Origin: Porphyra umbilicalis
Taxonomy: Eukaryota; Rhodophyta; Bangiophyceae; Bangiales; Bangiaceae
Direction: 5' to 3'
NCBI GenBank assembly: GCA_002049455.2
Contig: KV919302.1
Span: forward strand, 1-26,429
DNA: 26,429 nt
Shown piece after piece: positions 1-8,956 of this stretch. The notes below the pieces were generated by a model. It saw only the letters and a list, made by a program, of their open reading frames with translations. It did no database searches and was not told the origin of the DNA. Made by a program: the position numbers and the translations under genes. The first letter of the stretch is position 1. Each line of letters begins with the position of its first letter.

Positions 1-1110
1 CGGCGGTCGGGCGGGACGCGTCTGCGCCACGCCCCGCGCGCTGCCGGCGCCCCGACGCGGTGGCGGGGCGGCGTCACCGTCCCACCGGGGTGGGTTCCAT
101 GGCGATGGCCCCCCGCCCGTGGCGGCGGGGCCGGCCCGACGCGTGCGTGTGCCACGAGGGCGGGGGGGGGGGGGGCGGGTTGCCCGCGGAGCCGCCGCCG
201 CGCGGCGGCGCCGCCGCCCCGCGCCCGCGCGCACTGCCCGTGAGCGCGTTGCGTGTGGCGTGTGTGCGGCGGCCGCGGCGGCGGTCGGCGTGTCAGCTGC
301 CTCTGAGCCGCGGCCCCGCCTGTTTTGCAGCGCGTCGTCGGGTGTCCCCCTTTCTGTCCCGTATGCGAGTCCGTCTTCGACGCGGCCACCTCTTTTGTCG
401 ATGTGCCACCGACTGGAGGCGGAAGCTCGTCTGCAGACCACCGGAATCGCGCTCCCAGCCAATGAATCCCGTACGTAACCTCCCCGTCGCCTTTCCTCTG
501 GCGTAACCTCCACGCACAATACCACGCCTTTCTCCTTGGCTCAGCTTTTCGGCGCGCCGACAATACCACGTTGCCACCCTCGCGTCCCTCTTGCCGCTGA
601 CCAGAGGGCAGGGAGGCCGCTGGCAAAAGTTCCTCTCGGGTGCCTCTGTGCATCGAGGACGCTCTGTGTCTGAGTTTGTGTTTGCATCGTGTGCTGCCGT
701 CACTGCCCGTTTCTGTTGTTGCCCAGTGTGCTTCTTGTTGGCTGCGCCTGCACGACACCACTGGTGTTTCAGCTGCTGGTGCGGCCGACGCCTGCGCGCA
801 TGATTCATTAACGATGGGCCAATGTCAATAGAGCAGTGCCAATGAGGCAACAGCTCTTCGCGGCGCGGCCGGTCCGCTCTTATCCTGGGCCTCATGCACT
901 TTCCTGTGATGCCACACAGACCACTCGGACAGTGCCGCACCAGATACAACACGCCGCAGGCAGCCATATACCATCGATAGCGGGGTGCCAACTTGCATGC
1001 GTGCGCCCCCGTGCCGCCCCAGGGCGCTATTGATACCCGCGGCACAGTGCGGTGGATATGACGGGCTGGTGAGGACGGGCGCCTGCAGGTAGCTTCGTCT
1101 CTCCCTGTCA
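1..1110. other. No recognisable gene; GC-rich intergenic or untranslated sequence
   Basis: Several overlapping open frames exist on both strands, but none has a recognisable domain or balanced protein-like composition. The frames at 60-506 (+) and 293-1156 (-) are Arg/Pro/Gly-rich, as expected from GC-rich noncoding DNA. A G-run near 160-176 and a mildly less GC-rich stretch from about 480 to 1000 are the only visible structure. This could hold UTRs of a gene lying to the left of the window. Confidence 0.5.
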
Positions 1111-2037
1111 ATGATGTCGCCGGAGTGGGTTGCGGGGGACGCCACCGAAGCGCCACCCCCTATCGACCCGCGCGTGTCGTCCTCAGCGGCCGACCGTGTG
1201 CCCGCTGAGCAGCGGCCGGGCTCGTCCGCAGCCGCAGTTGTCACACCCGCTCCGGCTCGTCGCGGGCACCGCCACCTCCGCCCCCGTTTGGAGGGCGAAC
1301 CTCCGCTGTCATCTTTCCCGAAGCACCCTCAGTCGGACGGGTCCCCCGGCGAAGCGGGCCGTACCGGGAGCCCAAAGACCGCGGCCGCGCCTGGCGGCCG
1401 CGGAGGGGGGGGGGGGGCGGTACGAGCTGCGGCTACCCGTCGCGGCGGCGCGGCGGCGCGGCCCCCCCCGCAGCCGCCTGCCTGGGGGGGCCCAGCCTTA
1501 CAGCCACCCGACGGAAACGGGCAGGGCTGTCAAGCGCCCGCGGCCGTGGGCACCACGCCGACGCTCGACGCGCCGGACGGCCAATCAGGCTGCGATCTGG
1601 GCCCGTCGGTGACCCCTCGTCGGGATCTTGAGAACGGGCGCCTGGCGCGCTCGCAGGGACCCCCCGCCCCACAGTTTGTCTTCCCCGCCTCCCTGCCCCC
1701 CGCCCCTGTTTCGCCCTCCCGCACAACCAGCACCCGTGCGCAGTCGCCCGCTCGGGTGCTCGCCCCCGTCGCTGCGCTTGTTGCTGTGCGTCCGCCCCCG
1801 AGACGGGTGCGTCGGTCCGTCCCGCAGCAGTACGGCCGTATCTGCTGTGGCTTCCACCACAGCCGGTTTCCCCCCCCCATTCTTTCCATCCCCGTGCACC
1901 CGCCCATCCGCGGCCGCCCTCCCCCCCCGGCTGCGCGCCCGTGCCGACTGTCTGTCGGCGGGTCTGGCAGCGCCCACCGCCCCCTCCCCCACCTCTCTCG
2001 CCCGTCGGCCGAGCTGACATATACCGGCCTCGTTTGA
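1111..2037 (+). CDS. Possible low-complexity ORF, not recognised
   Basis: An open frame of 308 residues starts at a double ATG (ATGATG at 1111) and ends in TGA. The first 60 or so residues are fairly balanced (MMSPEWVAGDATEAPPP, then Ser/Ala/Glu). The remainder is Pro/Arg/Ala-rich with no domain. Open frames also run antisense across the same DNA (1433-2626), so absence of stops means little at this GC content. It might be a 5' exon of the acidic protein that follows at 2199. I infer that only from same-strand proximity, and I see no convincing splice pair linking them. It may equally be noncoding. Confidence 0.2.
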   Translation: MMSPEWVAGDATEAPPPIDPRVSSSAADRVPAEQRPGSSAAAVVTPAPARRGHRHLRPRLEGEPPLSSFPKHPQSDGSPGEAGRTGSPKTAAAPGGRGGGGGAVRAAATRRGGAAARPPPQPPAWGGPALQPPDGNGQGCQAPAAVGTTPTLDAPDGQSGCDLGPSVTPRRDLENGRLARSQGPPAPQFVFPASLPPAPVSPSRTTSTRAQSPARVLAPVAALVAVRPPPRRVRRSVPQQYGRICCGFHHSRFPPPILSIPVHPPIRGRPPPPAARPCRLSVGGSGSAHRPLPHLSRPSAELTYTGLV

Positions 2038-2198
2038 CGCTGGGGCCCCCACCCGCCCCGTCCGCTCCCTCTCTTTCCCATCGTCCCCGGTTGTCAAGGG
2101 GTGCCCCGCACGCCCACCTCTGTCGCCACGGCAATCGCGGCCCGACCCAACCCCGGACGGCCGGTGGCCAGACGACGGGGATCAGGCGGTGCCACCGG

Positions 2199-3051
2199 AT
2201 GACGCGGCCCGCTTCGGCGGCGGGCGGGACTGGCGAGTCCCCCGGTGGCGACCGCGGCGGCCGACGCGGTCCCCCGCGTGGCGTGACGCCCGACATGCCC
2301 CCCCTCGTGTGGACGTCTGCGACCGGCGGCGGGGACGGCGGCGGCGGGGCGGGCGCCGACGCGCCGCCGCCGGCAGCGGTGGGCGGCCACCCCCCCCCGG
2401 TGGAGGACGATGAGAGTCTGCCGGCCGCCGGTGATGACGACAGCGGGGCGGACGGGGAGGGGCGGTCCAACGGGTGGACAGACGGCGCCGACGGGGGGGG
2501 GCGCCCGTCACAGGGGGGGAGCGGCAGCGGCGGGCAGCCGCTGTCCCTCCGCCGGGGGGCGTTCCGCAAGGCGCTCAAGGTCGCCTCGCCGCCGATTCCA
2601 GACGAGGGGCCGCCGGTAGAGGACAAGGCGCTGCAGACTTGCGTACGTTTGGTGGGGGCGTGGGCGAGGGTGTTGCCCCATGGCGTGGCGCGGCCGAGTG
2701 TGGCAGTGTCCCAACCGACCGCGGACGTGGTCTGGGGCTGTGCTGATGGCGGGTCTGTCCTCGACCAGTGTCTGATCAGCGTTTCTAACTTGTTGCTTTT
2801 CTTTTCCTGGCCTTTCCTTCTGCATGTCTGTCGTCTTTGTCGTGCCTATGGTCTTTTTGGTTGTTGGTTGTCGTGCCCGTTGCGCTCCCGACCGCCAGGC
2901 TGAAGACGACTTGGCCGCCCTCGAGCAGGCGGTGGAGGGCGCCCAAGTCCCAACCGACGGCGGTGACCCCGCTGGCGGTCCGTCCCCGCCGCCGCCACCC
3001 CCACCGCCCCCACCGTCGTCGTCGACGGCGTCAGCAGCGGTGCAGGAGTAG
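2199..3051 (+). CDS. Hypothetical acidic, disordered two-exon protein
   Basis: Function is not recognised. Proposed exons are 2199-2642 and 2899-3051, joined in phase 0 across a 256-base GT-AG intron. The donor reads TTGC|GTACGT and the acceptor CCGCCAG|GCTGAA. The intron's last 140 bases are rich in T and C. The spliced product would be 198 residues, from ATG at 2199 to TAG at 3049-3051. Exon 1 is Gly/Asp/Glu-rich and ends in a more ordered segment with GAFRKALKVA and PVEDKALQTC. Exon 2 continues with the helix-prone AEDDLAALEQAVEGAQ, then a Pro run and a Ser/Ala tail. Support comes from the charged, non-repetitive residues flanking both splice sites and from loss of that character if the intron is read through. 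The start is uncertain because the frame stays open upstream to 1941. A nuclear or regulatory protein is possible, but nothing in the sequence proves it. Confidence 0.45.
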
Positions 3052-3600
3052 CCGCCCACGGGCATGGGCGCCAGGGGCAGAGAGGATAGTGTGTGGAGGT
3101 TGTCGGGTAGTGAGCGAGGGGGGGTAGAGGTGGTGATGGTGATAGAGCGGCGTGGCCTGTGTATGGGTCCCTGCCCCCTGGGCTTGATCGAGCGGCGGTT
3201 GGTGAGGCGCCAGTGCGGGGCGCTTGCGTGGGCAGGGTCGGACTCGGAGGGATAGCGACATCGTGTGTGCGTGCAAGGTGCGGCTTTGCGTGTTTTTTTT
3301 TTTCTTGAGCCACCCGCGCGGCGAGCAATGGGAACGGCGGCAGAGCCGCGGCTTGTCACCGCCTGGTGTCCGCCGCGTAACGCCCGCCCGCGTACCTCCC
3401 CAATGCGGGGCGGTGGACATAAGCGGCACGCCATCCTTAGCCGCCGGCGGAGGCACGGCCCGCAGAGGCACACGCCCGACGCCTCCAGGCAGAGCTGTGC
3501 CACGTCGTCCCAAACAAGACGCCACCGCCACCCGACACGCGCACCCAATAAAAACCGCCGCCCCCCCCCCCCCCCAGAACGTCCACCCCTCCGCCGTCGC
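3052..3600. other. Intergenic space between the acidic-protein gene and the ZIP transporter
   Basis: This 549-base stretch separates the 3' ends of two convergent genes. It includes a T-run at 3292-3303, an AATAAA hexamer on the + strand at 3546-3551 and a C-run near 3564-3577. The hexamer lies about 500 bases after the stop of the upstream + gene, so a role as its poly(A) signal is possible but unproven. I see no further gene. Confidence 0.4.
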
Positions 3601-4532
3601 CTAGACCCCAATCCCCGACGCGTGGATCGCTTCGAGGACCGCCGCCATGACGACCCCCCCCCCGCCGCGGCGGCGGCGGCTTGCGCGCGCCCCGTGTGCG
3701 CGACCGCCTGTGGCAGCAGCTCGAGGACGCTAATCGCGGCCATGATGCCCGCCACGGACGCGAGGAGCGCGCCCATCCCGGCGGCCGTCGGCGCAACGAC
3801 GCGCACGGCGAGGAGGAGGCCGAGGACGCCGGCGGGTTCGGCGAGGCCCGACGCAAAGGAGAGGCCAATGGCCGTGCGCGCGGAGCGGGTTGCAAAGAAG
3901 ACGGGGAGGGCGACGGCGAGGCTGCGAGGCGGAACAAGGGGGAGGGCGAGCGTCGCGGACGGGTGTGCGGGCAAAAGGATGGACGCCGGGGGGGGGCGTG
4001 AGAGAAGGTGGGAGGGGGTGGGGACGATGAGTACCAGAAAGCCAGACATTGGCAGAGGAGCGGGGAGGTTAGTAGCGGGACACTAGTTCACAGCCAGCAG
4101 CCAAGCCACGCATGGGAGGCGCTCGTCAAACTGCGCGGGCCGCACCGCCATAGAAACCCCACAACCCCCGCCGCCGCACCCCCTCCACCACAGGACGTCC
4201 TCGTTTGGACGTCCCCCAACGCCGTTCCTTCCTGCTTTATCCGCCCGACCCTCGCCCCTCGCCTCACCGCCACACGGTGGGTCTCCCCCCCCCACCCCCC
4301 CCCCCCCAAACTTACCCCTCTGGGATGTTATGCGCGAGGATGGCCAACGCAATCGGCAGCCCAAAGCGGAGCCCCTTGAGCGACGCGAGACACACGGCGG
4401 CGCCCTCGGCCGCATTGTGCAGCGTCAACCCCACCGCCGTCACGAGCGCCGACGTCAACACCCGCCGCCGCCGCTCCGCCGCGCCCGTCCCCGACGGGCT
4501 GCTGCTGCCACCGTCGCCGCCGCCGCCGCCGC

Positions 4533-4563
<31 letters not shown>

Positions 4564-4917
4564 CTTGGCGCCCCCCCCCCCCCCCGCGACCAGCGCCGAC
4601 ACGTCTGGCTCGGGCACCCACGCCTTGATGGCGCCGACGAGGCAGCCGCCGGCCACAAAAGCAGACGCAACGACCCCCCCCCCCGCGTCAGCGAGGGCGC
4701 CCGGCAGCAAGTCGAGCGCCGACACGGAGAGCATAAAGCCCGCCGCCGCCGCCTGCCACTGGCCGAGGCGGCGCCAGCTCATGTCTGGGTAGCGGGTGAT
4801 GAGGATGCCGCCGAGGCCGGTGGAGAGGCCGGCGACGGTGGAGAGCGTCAGCGCCAGGGGCGCGTTGGCCCACACGTCCGCGCTCGAGGGGGGGGCGCCG
4901 GGGGCGGCCGCCGCCGC

Positions 4918-4948
<31 letters not shown>

Positions 4949-5013
4949 GTGGCCGCCGTCGTGGCCGTGGCGGCCACGGCGGTGGCGGCCGCCGCGGCCG
5001 CGTCGGCGGCCAT
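3601..5013 (-). CDS. ZIP family (ZupT/ZTP29-like) zinc/divalent metal transporter; one intron, one homopolymer frame break
   Basis: Predicted multi-pass membrane protein that imports zinc or related divalent metals into the cytosol. Exon 1 is 5013-4316 and exon 2 is 3921-3601. The intron between them is 394 bases, with donor GAGGG|GTAAGT and acceptor CTCGCAG|CCTCGCC, and it falls inside the metal-binding TM5 motif. Spliced, this reads HNIPEG-LAVALP. The TM4 motif HNAAEG is near residue 199 and HNIPEG near 228. TM6 has SGLAEPAGVLG and TM7 has GIMAAISVLELLP, all typical of the family. A Gly-rich loop lies between TM3 and TM4. The start MAADAAAA at 5013 follows a Kozak-like CCACATGG. Exon 2's frame is lost at a run of ten C (3654-3663). 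One base more or two fewer restores TM8 and the ending SGIGV plus TAG, as in bacterial ZupT. The length would then be about 339 residues. The break is probably a sequence error. The N-terminus may include an extra upstream exon. Confidence 0.85.
3654..3663 (-). other. Frame-breaking homopolymer (G10 on coding strand) in the ZIP gene
   Basis: Before the run the frame encodes Ala/Gly after TM7. After it, only the +1-shifted frame yields a hydrophobic final helix and a stop at a length normal for ZupT-type proteins. The unshifted frame instead runs into Arg/Ser-rich sequence for more than 300 residues. Confidence 0.7.
4514..4571 (-). repeat. GCC/GGC trinucleotide run encoding the Gly-rich loop of the ZIP transporter
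   Basis: A near-pure trinucleotide tract, read on the minus strand as oligo-glycine. It sits in the cytoplasmic loop between TM3 and TM4, a position that is variable and often His-rich in ZIP proteins. Here the loop has Gly in place of His. Confidence 0.7.
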
Positions 5014-5700
5014 GTGGCCGGGGGGGGGAGGGCGGCGGTGACGACGGTGCCGACCATGGCAGTGTCGATGGAGGCGCCGCCCGCGCCCGGGGGGGGGCGC
5101 CCCCGCAGCCGCACGCCGCCGCCCCGCGGCCGCCGCGGCGGGGTGTGGGGGCCGCCGCGCCGCTGGCCCGGCGGCGGCGGGCGGGCGCCTCGCGAGACAG
5201 CGGGCTGGCGGGGGGCGCACACGGCGCAAAGGCGCCCGTCTTACAGTGGCCCCGGGCCCGAGCGCGGCGGCGACAGCCGCCCATGGGGGTGTGGTGGGGG
5301 CGGGTCGGCGGATTGGGGGGGGGGGGACCGCGCCCCCACCACCACGGGCGGCCGGTGGTGGTGCGGGAGGGCGGTGGCGGGGCTGGCGGCGGCGGGGGGC
5401 GAGGCGGGGTGCCCGAGAACGCCCATTGTGCGAGCAAGATGGTGGCACTTTCGTCGATGCACGCTCTTATAGCCGGGCGTCGTGGGGGTTTTTGACCTGC
5501 GTGATCTGCGGAACTGCGACCTGAACGAGATCGGGTTGCTGGAGGCAGTTCGCGTCACGCGGCACAACGACCGCCGATGCGTCTGCTTTATCGGCACACG
5601 CCCGTGCGCACGATCTGGCTCTCCACAGGCAGGCCCTCGCCACAGCAAACCCTAGACTTGCTCTCCCACCCCAGCCCCCAAAAGGGCACCTGCCCAGGCG
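5014..5700. other. Upstream region of the ZIP gene and downstream region of the methyltransferase gene
   Basis: Both flanking genes are on the minus strand, so this 687-base stretch carries the leader or promoter of the ZIP gene and the 3' flank of the methyltransferase gene. The part nearest the ZIP start is GC-rich and the part near 5450-5640 is more balanced. Apart from the TATA-like motif and the possible small first exon noted for the ZIP gene, I see no gene. Confidence 0.45.
5464..5471 (-). promoter_or_regulatory. TATA-like element upstream of the ZIP gene
   Basis: The minus strand reads GGCTATAAGAG, an isolated AT-containing motif in GC-rich DNA. It lies about 450 bases upstream of the proposed ATG. 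This implies either a long leader or a first exon between 5430 and 5240. A minus-strand ATG near 5425 opens about 60 codons and meets a donor-like CT|GTAAGA near 5245. Confidence 0.35.
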
Positions 5701-6459
5701 TCAAGCCCCCTTGTTCGACCCCCACAGGGCGGGCAGCCACCGGGGCGTCGCCCGCGTATACGCAGCGTACACCGCGCCGTACCGCCCCGCCAGCGCCGGC
5801 TCCTCGACGCACACAAAAAACGCGTGCTTGAGCGCCCCAAACGCAACCGAAAAAGCGGCGACCCGCGGGCTGCCCCGCACCACCGCCTGCCCGCCGAGCA
5901 GCAGCAGCACGCCCGTAATCATGGGGTTGCGCACGACCCGGTACGGGCCGTCGACGACGAGGGCGGTCGGCTGGGTGGCCATCTCGGGGGACAGCGTCCC
6001 GCTGCCGCGCGTGTGGAAAAAGGCGACCGTCCACACGAGGAGTGCGCCGCCGGCGACAATGGACGCCCAGCCGGCCACGGTCGCCGCCCCCGCCGGCAAC
6101 GGCGGGCGTAACCACCCGAGCTCGCTGCCAGCGGCAGCCCGCCGGTCCGCCCGTACGAGCGCCTCGACGATAAACCCGGCGACGGCGGTGGGGATGGTGG
6201 CCGCCTTGAGTGATGCTGCTGCCAGGGACGTTGTCTGCGGCGCCGCGTGCGTGACGGCGACGAGGAGGAGCGACCAGCCCAGCGGGGCTACGTCAGACCC
6301 CGTTAAGCCTGGGTTGGCCATGACCGCCAGCGCGGCTCCGAGCGTGTGGATGACCAAGAGGAGCGGGCCGACTTCAGTGGCAACTTGCCAGATGTAGGCG
6401 GGGTAGGATATCGAGGGGTGGGCTGTGGAGGAGGAAGAGGTTGCCGAAGGGCTCGCCAT
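5701..6459 (-). CDS. Membrane methyltransferase of the isoprenylcysteine / phospholipid (ICMT/PEMT-like) family
   Basis: Single-exon gene for a 252-residue protein. The chosen ATG at 6459 has an ideal context (ACACCATGGCG), and in-frame codons further upstream look like leader sequence. There are about five hydrophobic segments (around residues 17-45, 60-78, 90-105, 125-150 and 178-215). They precede the diagnostic C-terminal half with VVDGPYRVVRNPMITG (GPYR near residue 171), EEPALAGRYGAVYAAY (Glu pair near 219) and TPRWLP. This arrangement is the SAM- and substrate-binding core of ICMT/PEMT-like integral membrane methyltransferases, which usually read RHP where this protein has RNP. The substrate cannot be deduced; a lipid, a prenyl-cysteine or a small thiol are all conceivable. 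The short N-terminus is Ser/Thr-rich. It shares a strand with the ZIP gene, whose start lies about 690 bases downstream, but nothing indicates co-transcription. Confidence 0.75.
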   Translation of the reverse strand: MASPSATSSSSTAHPSISYPAYIWQVATEVGPLLLVIHTLGAALAVMANPGLTGSDVAPLGWSLLLVAVTHAAPQTTSLAAASLKAATIPTAVAGFIVEALVRADRRAAAGSELGWLRPPLPAGAATVAGWASIVAGGALLVWTVAFFHTRGSGTLSPEMATQPTALVVDGPYRVVRNPMITGVLLLLGGQAVVRGSPRVAAFSVAFGALKHAFFVCVEEPALAGRYGAVYAAYTRATPRWLPALWGSNKGA

Positions 6460-6626
6460 GGTGTAACAATGTGCGCCGGCTGCTGCTGCTTCAGGGTTGA
6501 TGCGCATGGGAACGCGAGCAAACCCAACCTCTCGATTTCCCCCCGTAGGTCGTGGGGCACTGCTATTGTCGTTCCGCCAAAAAGTGGAGAGTCCAGGCCT
6601 GTCAAAGAGGCCCCCATTTTTTTGGG

Positions 6627-6659
6627 GCTCCGTTGGGCCCCGATGGGCCCCAACGGAGC
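6627..6659. other. Inverted repeat, 11-bp stem with 11-base loop
   Basis: Arms GCTCCGTTGGG (6627-6637) and CCCAACGGAGC (6649-6659) are perfectly complementary. The loop itself contains GGGCCC-type dyads. It lies about 170 bases upstream of the methyltransferase ATG, so it would fall in that gene's promoter or leader. Confidence 0.6.
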
Positions 6660-6688
6660 TCAACGGTTTCGTGTTTAGTTGGAGGTTC

Positions 6689-6793
6689 GCATTTCCGTCT
6701 CACACGGGCGCATTTCCGTCTCATACGGGCGCATTCCCGTCTCACACGGGCGCCTTTCCGTCTCATACGGGCGCGTTTCCGTCTCACGCGGGC
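6689..6793. repeat. Five tandem copies of a 21-bp repeat
   Basis: The unit is close to GCATTTCCGTCTCACACGGGC, repeated five times with single-base changes (CACACGG/CATACGG alternate in copies 1-4; the last copy is CACGCGG). The 21-base period keeps all frames open: the + strand would read GAFPSHT repeated and the minus strand an Arg/Lys-rich repeat. No longer gene embeds it, so it is more likely a noncoding minisatellite or a block of repeated factor-binding sites between divergent genes. Confidence 0.8.
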
Positions 6794-7947
6794 GCACGAC
6801 GATTTTGGCAGGGCCCAAGCCGCTTTTGTGCGTTTGATTGGCCTTAACGTCGATCCGCCTGTCTGGGTCTGTCCAGCTGTTGGCGCAACGACCACAGCGA
6901 AGCCATCACTATGCCACGTTTCGCACTGGAGAAGTGTCGATGAGTTCATGGTCTCATGGCGAATCATTCCACGCACTGCAGTTCCGGTCGTTGGCCGCTT
7001 GCTGGGGGAAGAGTCGTCACCCGGCATCTTGGTTTCATCACGTTTAGTTAGAATTACATGGAGTTTTCATTCGCAGGAACAACGCAGAGGGTCACCAACA
7101 AGTGGTGGCCACGGCCGCCGCGGCGCGGGCGCTCCGCCCACGACGACGACGCGGCCGTCACCACGCGCCACGCCGCGTCGCAGCTCGAACGGCGGCTGGG
7201 GCCGGGCGAGGCGGGGGCTTTGAGCGTGACGACGGCGGAGGGCGGCGGCTCTGGGGCGGAAGCTGGGCGGGCCCTGCCGCGACGCGCCGCCGCCGCCCGT
7301 GCCGCCGGCAGACAGGCAACCGCCTGAGCCGCCCGACCCGTCGCCGTCGCGCCGGTCTCCAAAGTCTGGCCGGGGGGCACTTGCCGCCGCCACCGCCGCG
7401 GCCGTCGCGTGGGGCCGCTGACTGTGGCCGGCACCTCACCGGCCGCCCCTGCCCGTCAGGGTGGTGCCGCGTCACGTCTCTGGCGGCTCCGCCGCCGCCG
7501 ACGGCCACCGTTCCGACCGGCGGCCGTTGGCAGCCGAAGAGACGTGCGCGCCGGCCGCCCTGAAAAAAAGATGAGTGGCTCTCTATGTGAACGGGGCGCC
7601 ATTTTATGGTTGTACTCGACCGCATGGACCTTTTTTGGCTGTTGTGAGCGCAAAGTCCCACGCGCGCGCAGTCAGGGTGCGCGAGCGTGCCGTCTGTTCC
7701 CATCGTGGTAAAGTGCAGTCGAAAGTTCTAACGCTCCTCCTTCTTCCTCGTGCGCCGAAGCTAGTCCCTGGTACCCGCTTGTCTTATACCCTCTCGGCCG
7801 TGGCCGCTCCCACAGGCACCCGCCCCCTCAGCGTCCCCCAGTGGCGCCGCCTTCCCACCGGGCTGCCCTGCTCCCCATCCCCTTGGACGCACGCTATGCC
7901 AACACTCGACGGGAATGGGCCCAAGATTATGGTTCTCGGAGTATTCA
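6794..7947. other. Intergenic stretch between divergent methyltransferase and aprataxin genes
   Basis: Composition alternates between balanced sequence (6840-7070, 7570-7700) and very GC-rich sequence (7100-7560). One weak candidate ORF at 7058-7327 is listed separately. Frames open on the minus strand over 7158-7703 have no recognisable domain. Confidence 0.4.
7058..7327 (+). CDS. Weak candidate small ORF, not recognised
   Basis: An 89-codon frame from ATG to TGA. The product has a plausible mix of residues (MEFSFAGTTQRVTNKWWP near the start, then Asp/Thr/Ala/Glu) and no domain. The two competing + frames and the antisense frames are Arg-rich, which slightly favours this frame. An acceptor-like TTCGCAG|GAAC near 7070-7078 could mean it is really an internal exon. 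The Kozak context is poor. Confidence 0.2.
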   Translation: MEFSFAGTTQRVTNKWWPRPPRRGRSAHDDDAAVTTRHAASQLERRLGPGEAGALSVTTAEGGGSGAEAGRALPRRAAAARAAGRQATA

Positions 7948-8956
7948 GTATGAGTGTAGACAGCACCCCGAAACATCCCGCAAGTTCGAGCATATATGCG
8001 AAACAACTCGAGTGATACCTCTTTGGATGAAATACTCTGCTTGTGGCGCATCGGCTTCCTGTCGCCGTGGGGCAACCCGCGAGCGCCATCCTCGGCTCCC
8101 CCGCCGCCGCTCCCCCCCCTCGTCATGGCGCTCCCCTCTCCCGTGCCTCCCACCCCCCCCGCCCTCGCCCCATTCCCTCCCTACAACTCCCCCGCCGACA
8201 CTCCCGGCGCCGGTGGCAAGGCGCCCCTCACCGCTCGCTCCGGGGCGCCCCTGTCGGCCGTTGCCGGCGGCTGGGCGCGGGCGCTCGGCCACGCCGTCCG
8301 CACCGCCGGCGGCACCACCGCCGACGCGGTGCACCCCCGTCACGTCTACTGGACCGGCACCCTCCCGTCCGTCTTAGATGGTGGCGGCGGCGCCGCCGCC
8401 GCCGCCGCCGACGGCGACGCCGAGCCGCTCGTCGTGCTCTACGACGGGTACCCAAAGGCGCGGCGGCACCTGCTCCTCCTGCCGGCGCGGCCGGACGTGG
8501 CGCCCGCCGTCGACCGCCTCACTTCTTCCGACCGATCGGCCGTGGCGGCGCTGGTGCGGCTGGGGGGGGCGATTGCCGCCGCGCTGGCCGCCGACGCGGG
8601 CGGCGGCGGCGGCGGCGGCGCGCCCCCCCCCCGCCTCGGCTTCCACGCGCTGCCGTCAATGTCGCCCCTGCACCTGCACCTCGTGTCAGACGACTTGGCG
8701 GGGAGCGGCATGACGAGTAAGCGGCACTACCAGTCGTTTGCGTCGGCTTTTTTTTTTTGTGCCGCCGGCGGCGGTGCTCGCCGCTTTGGACGCGGGGGGC
8801 GAGTTTGCTGTGGATGCCGACGCGGCGGCGGCGGCGCTGCGGGCGCCGCTGGTGTGCCACGGGTGTGGGGCGCCCGCCCGCCACATGCCACCCCTCCGTG
8901 TACACTTGCGCGCCTGCGCGGCGGGGCGGCGGGGTGCAGGTCAGATCGCCGCCCGC
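7948..8956 (+). repeat. Segmental duplication, copy 1 (aprataxin promoter and 5' two thirds)
   Basis: About 1 kb here is nearly identical to 21364-22371. Homology begins at GTATGAGTGTAGAC and ends shortly after the zinc-finger codons. I count roughly a dozen differences, including C8 versus C7 just before the start codon and one Pro to Gln change. The unit carries 177 bases upstream of the ATG, so any proximal promoter was copied too. Confidence 0.95.

Noticed and set aside
1433..2626. Long minus-strand ORF of 397 codons
   Set aside because: Composition is Pro/Gly/Arg/Ser throughout with no domain. It lies antisense to the better-supported + exon at 2199-2642, and stop codons are rare by chance at this GC content.
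3265..4086. Plus-strand ORF of 273 codons over the ZIP intron and exon 2
   Set aside because: Arg/Ala/Pro-rich antisense shadow of the transporter; no domain.
8690..8760. Intron in aprataxin to explain the frame change
   Set aside because: The only donor-like site (GAGTAAGC near 8716) would remove the conserved KRHYQSF segment, and no suitable acceptor lies before the finger. A one-base run-length change is simpler.
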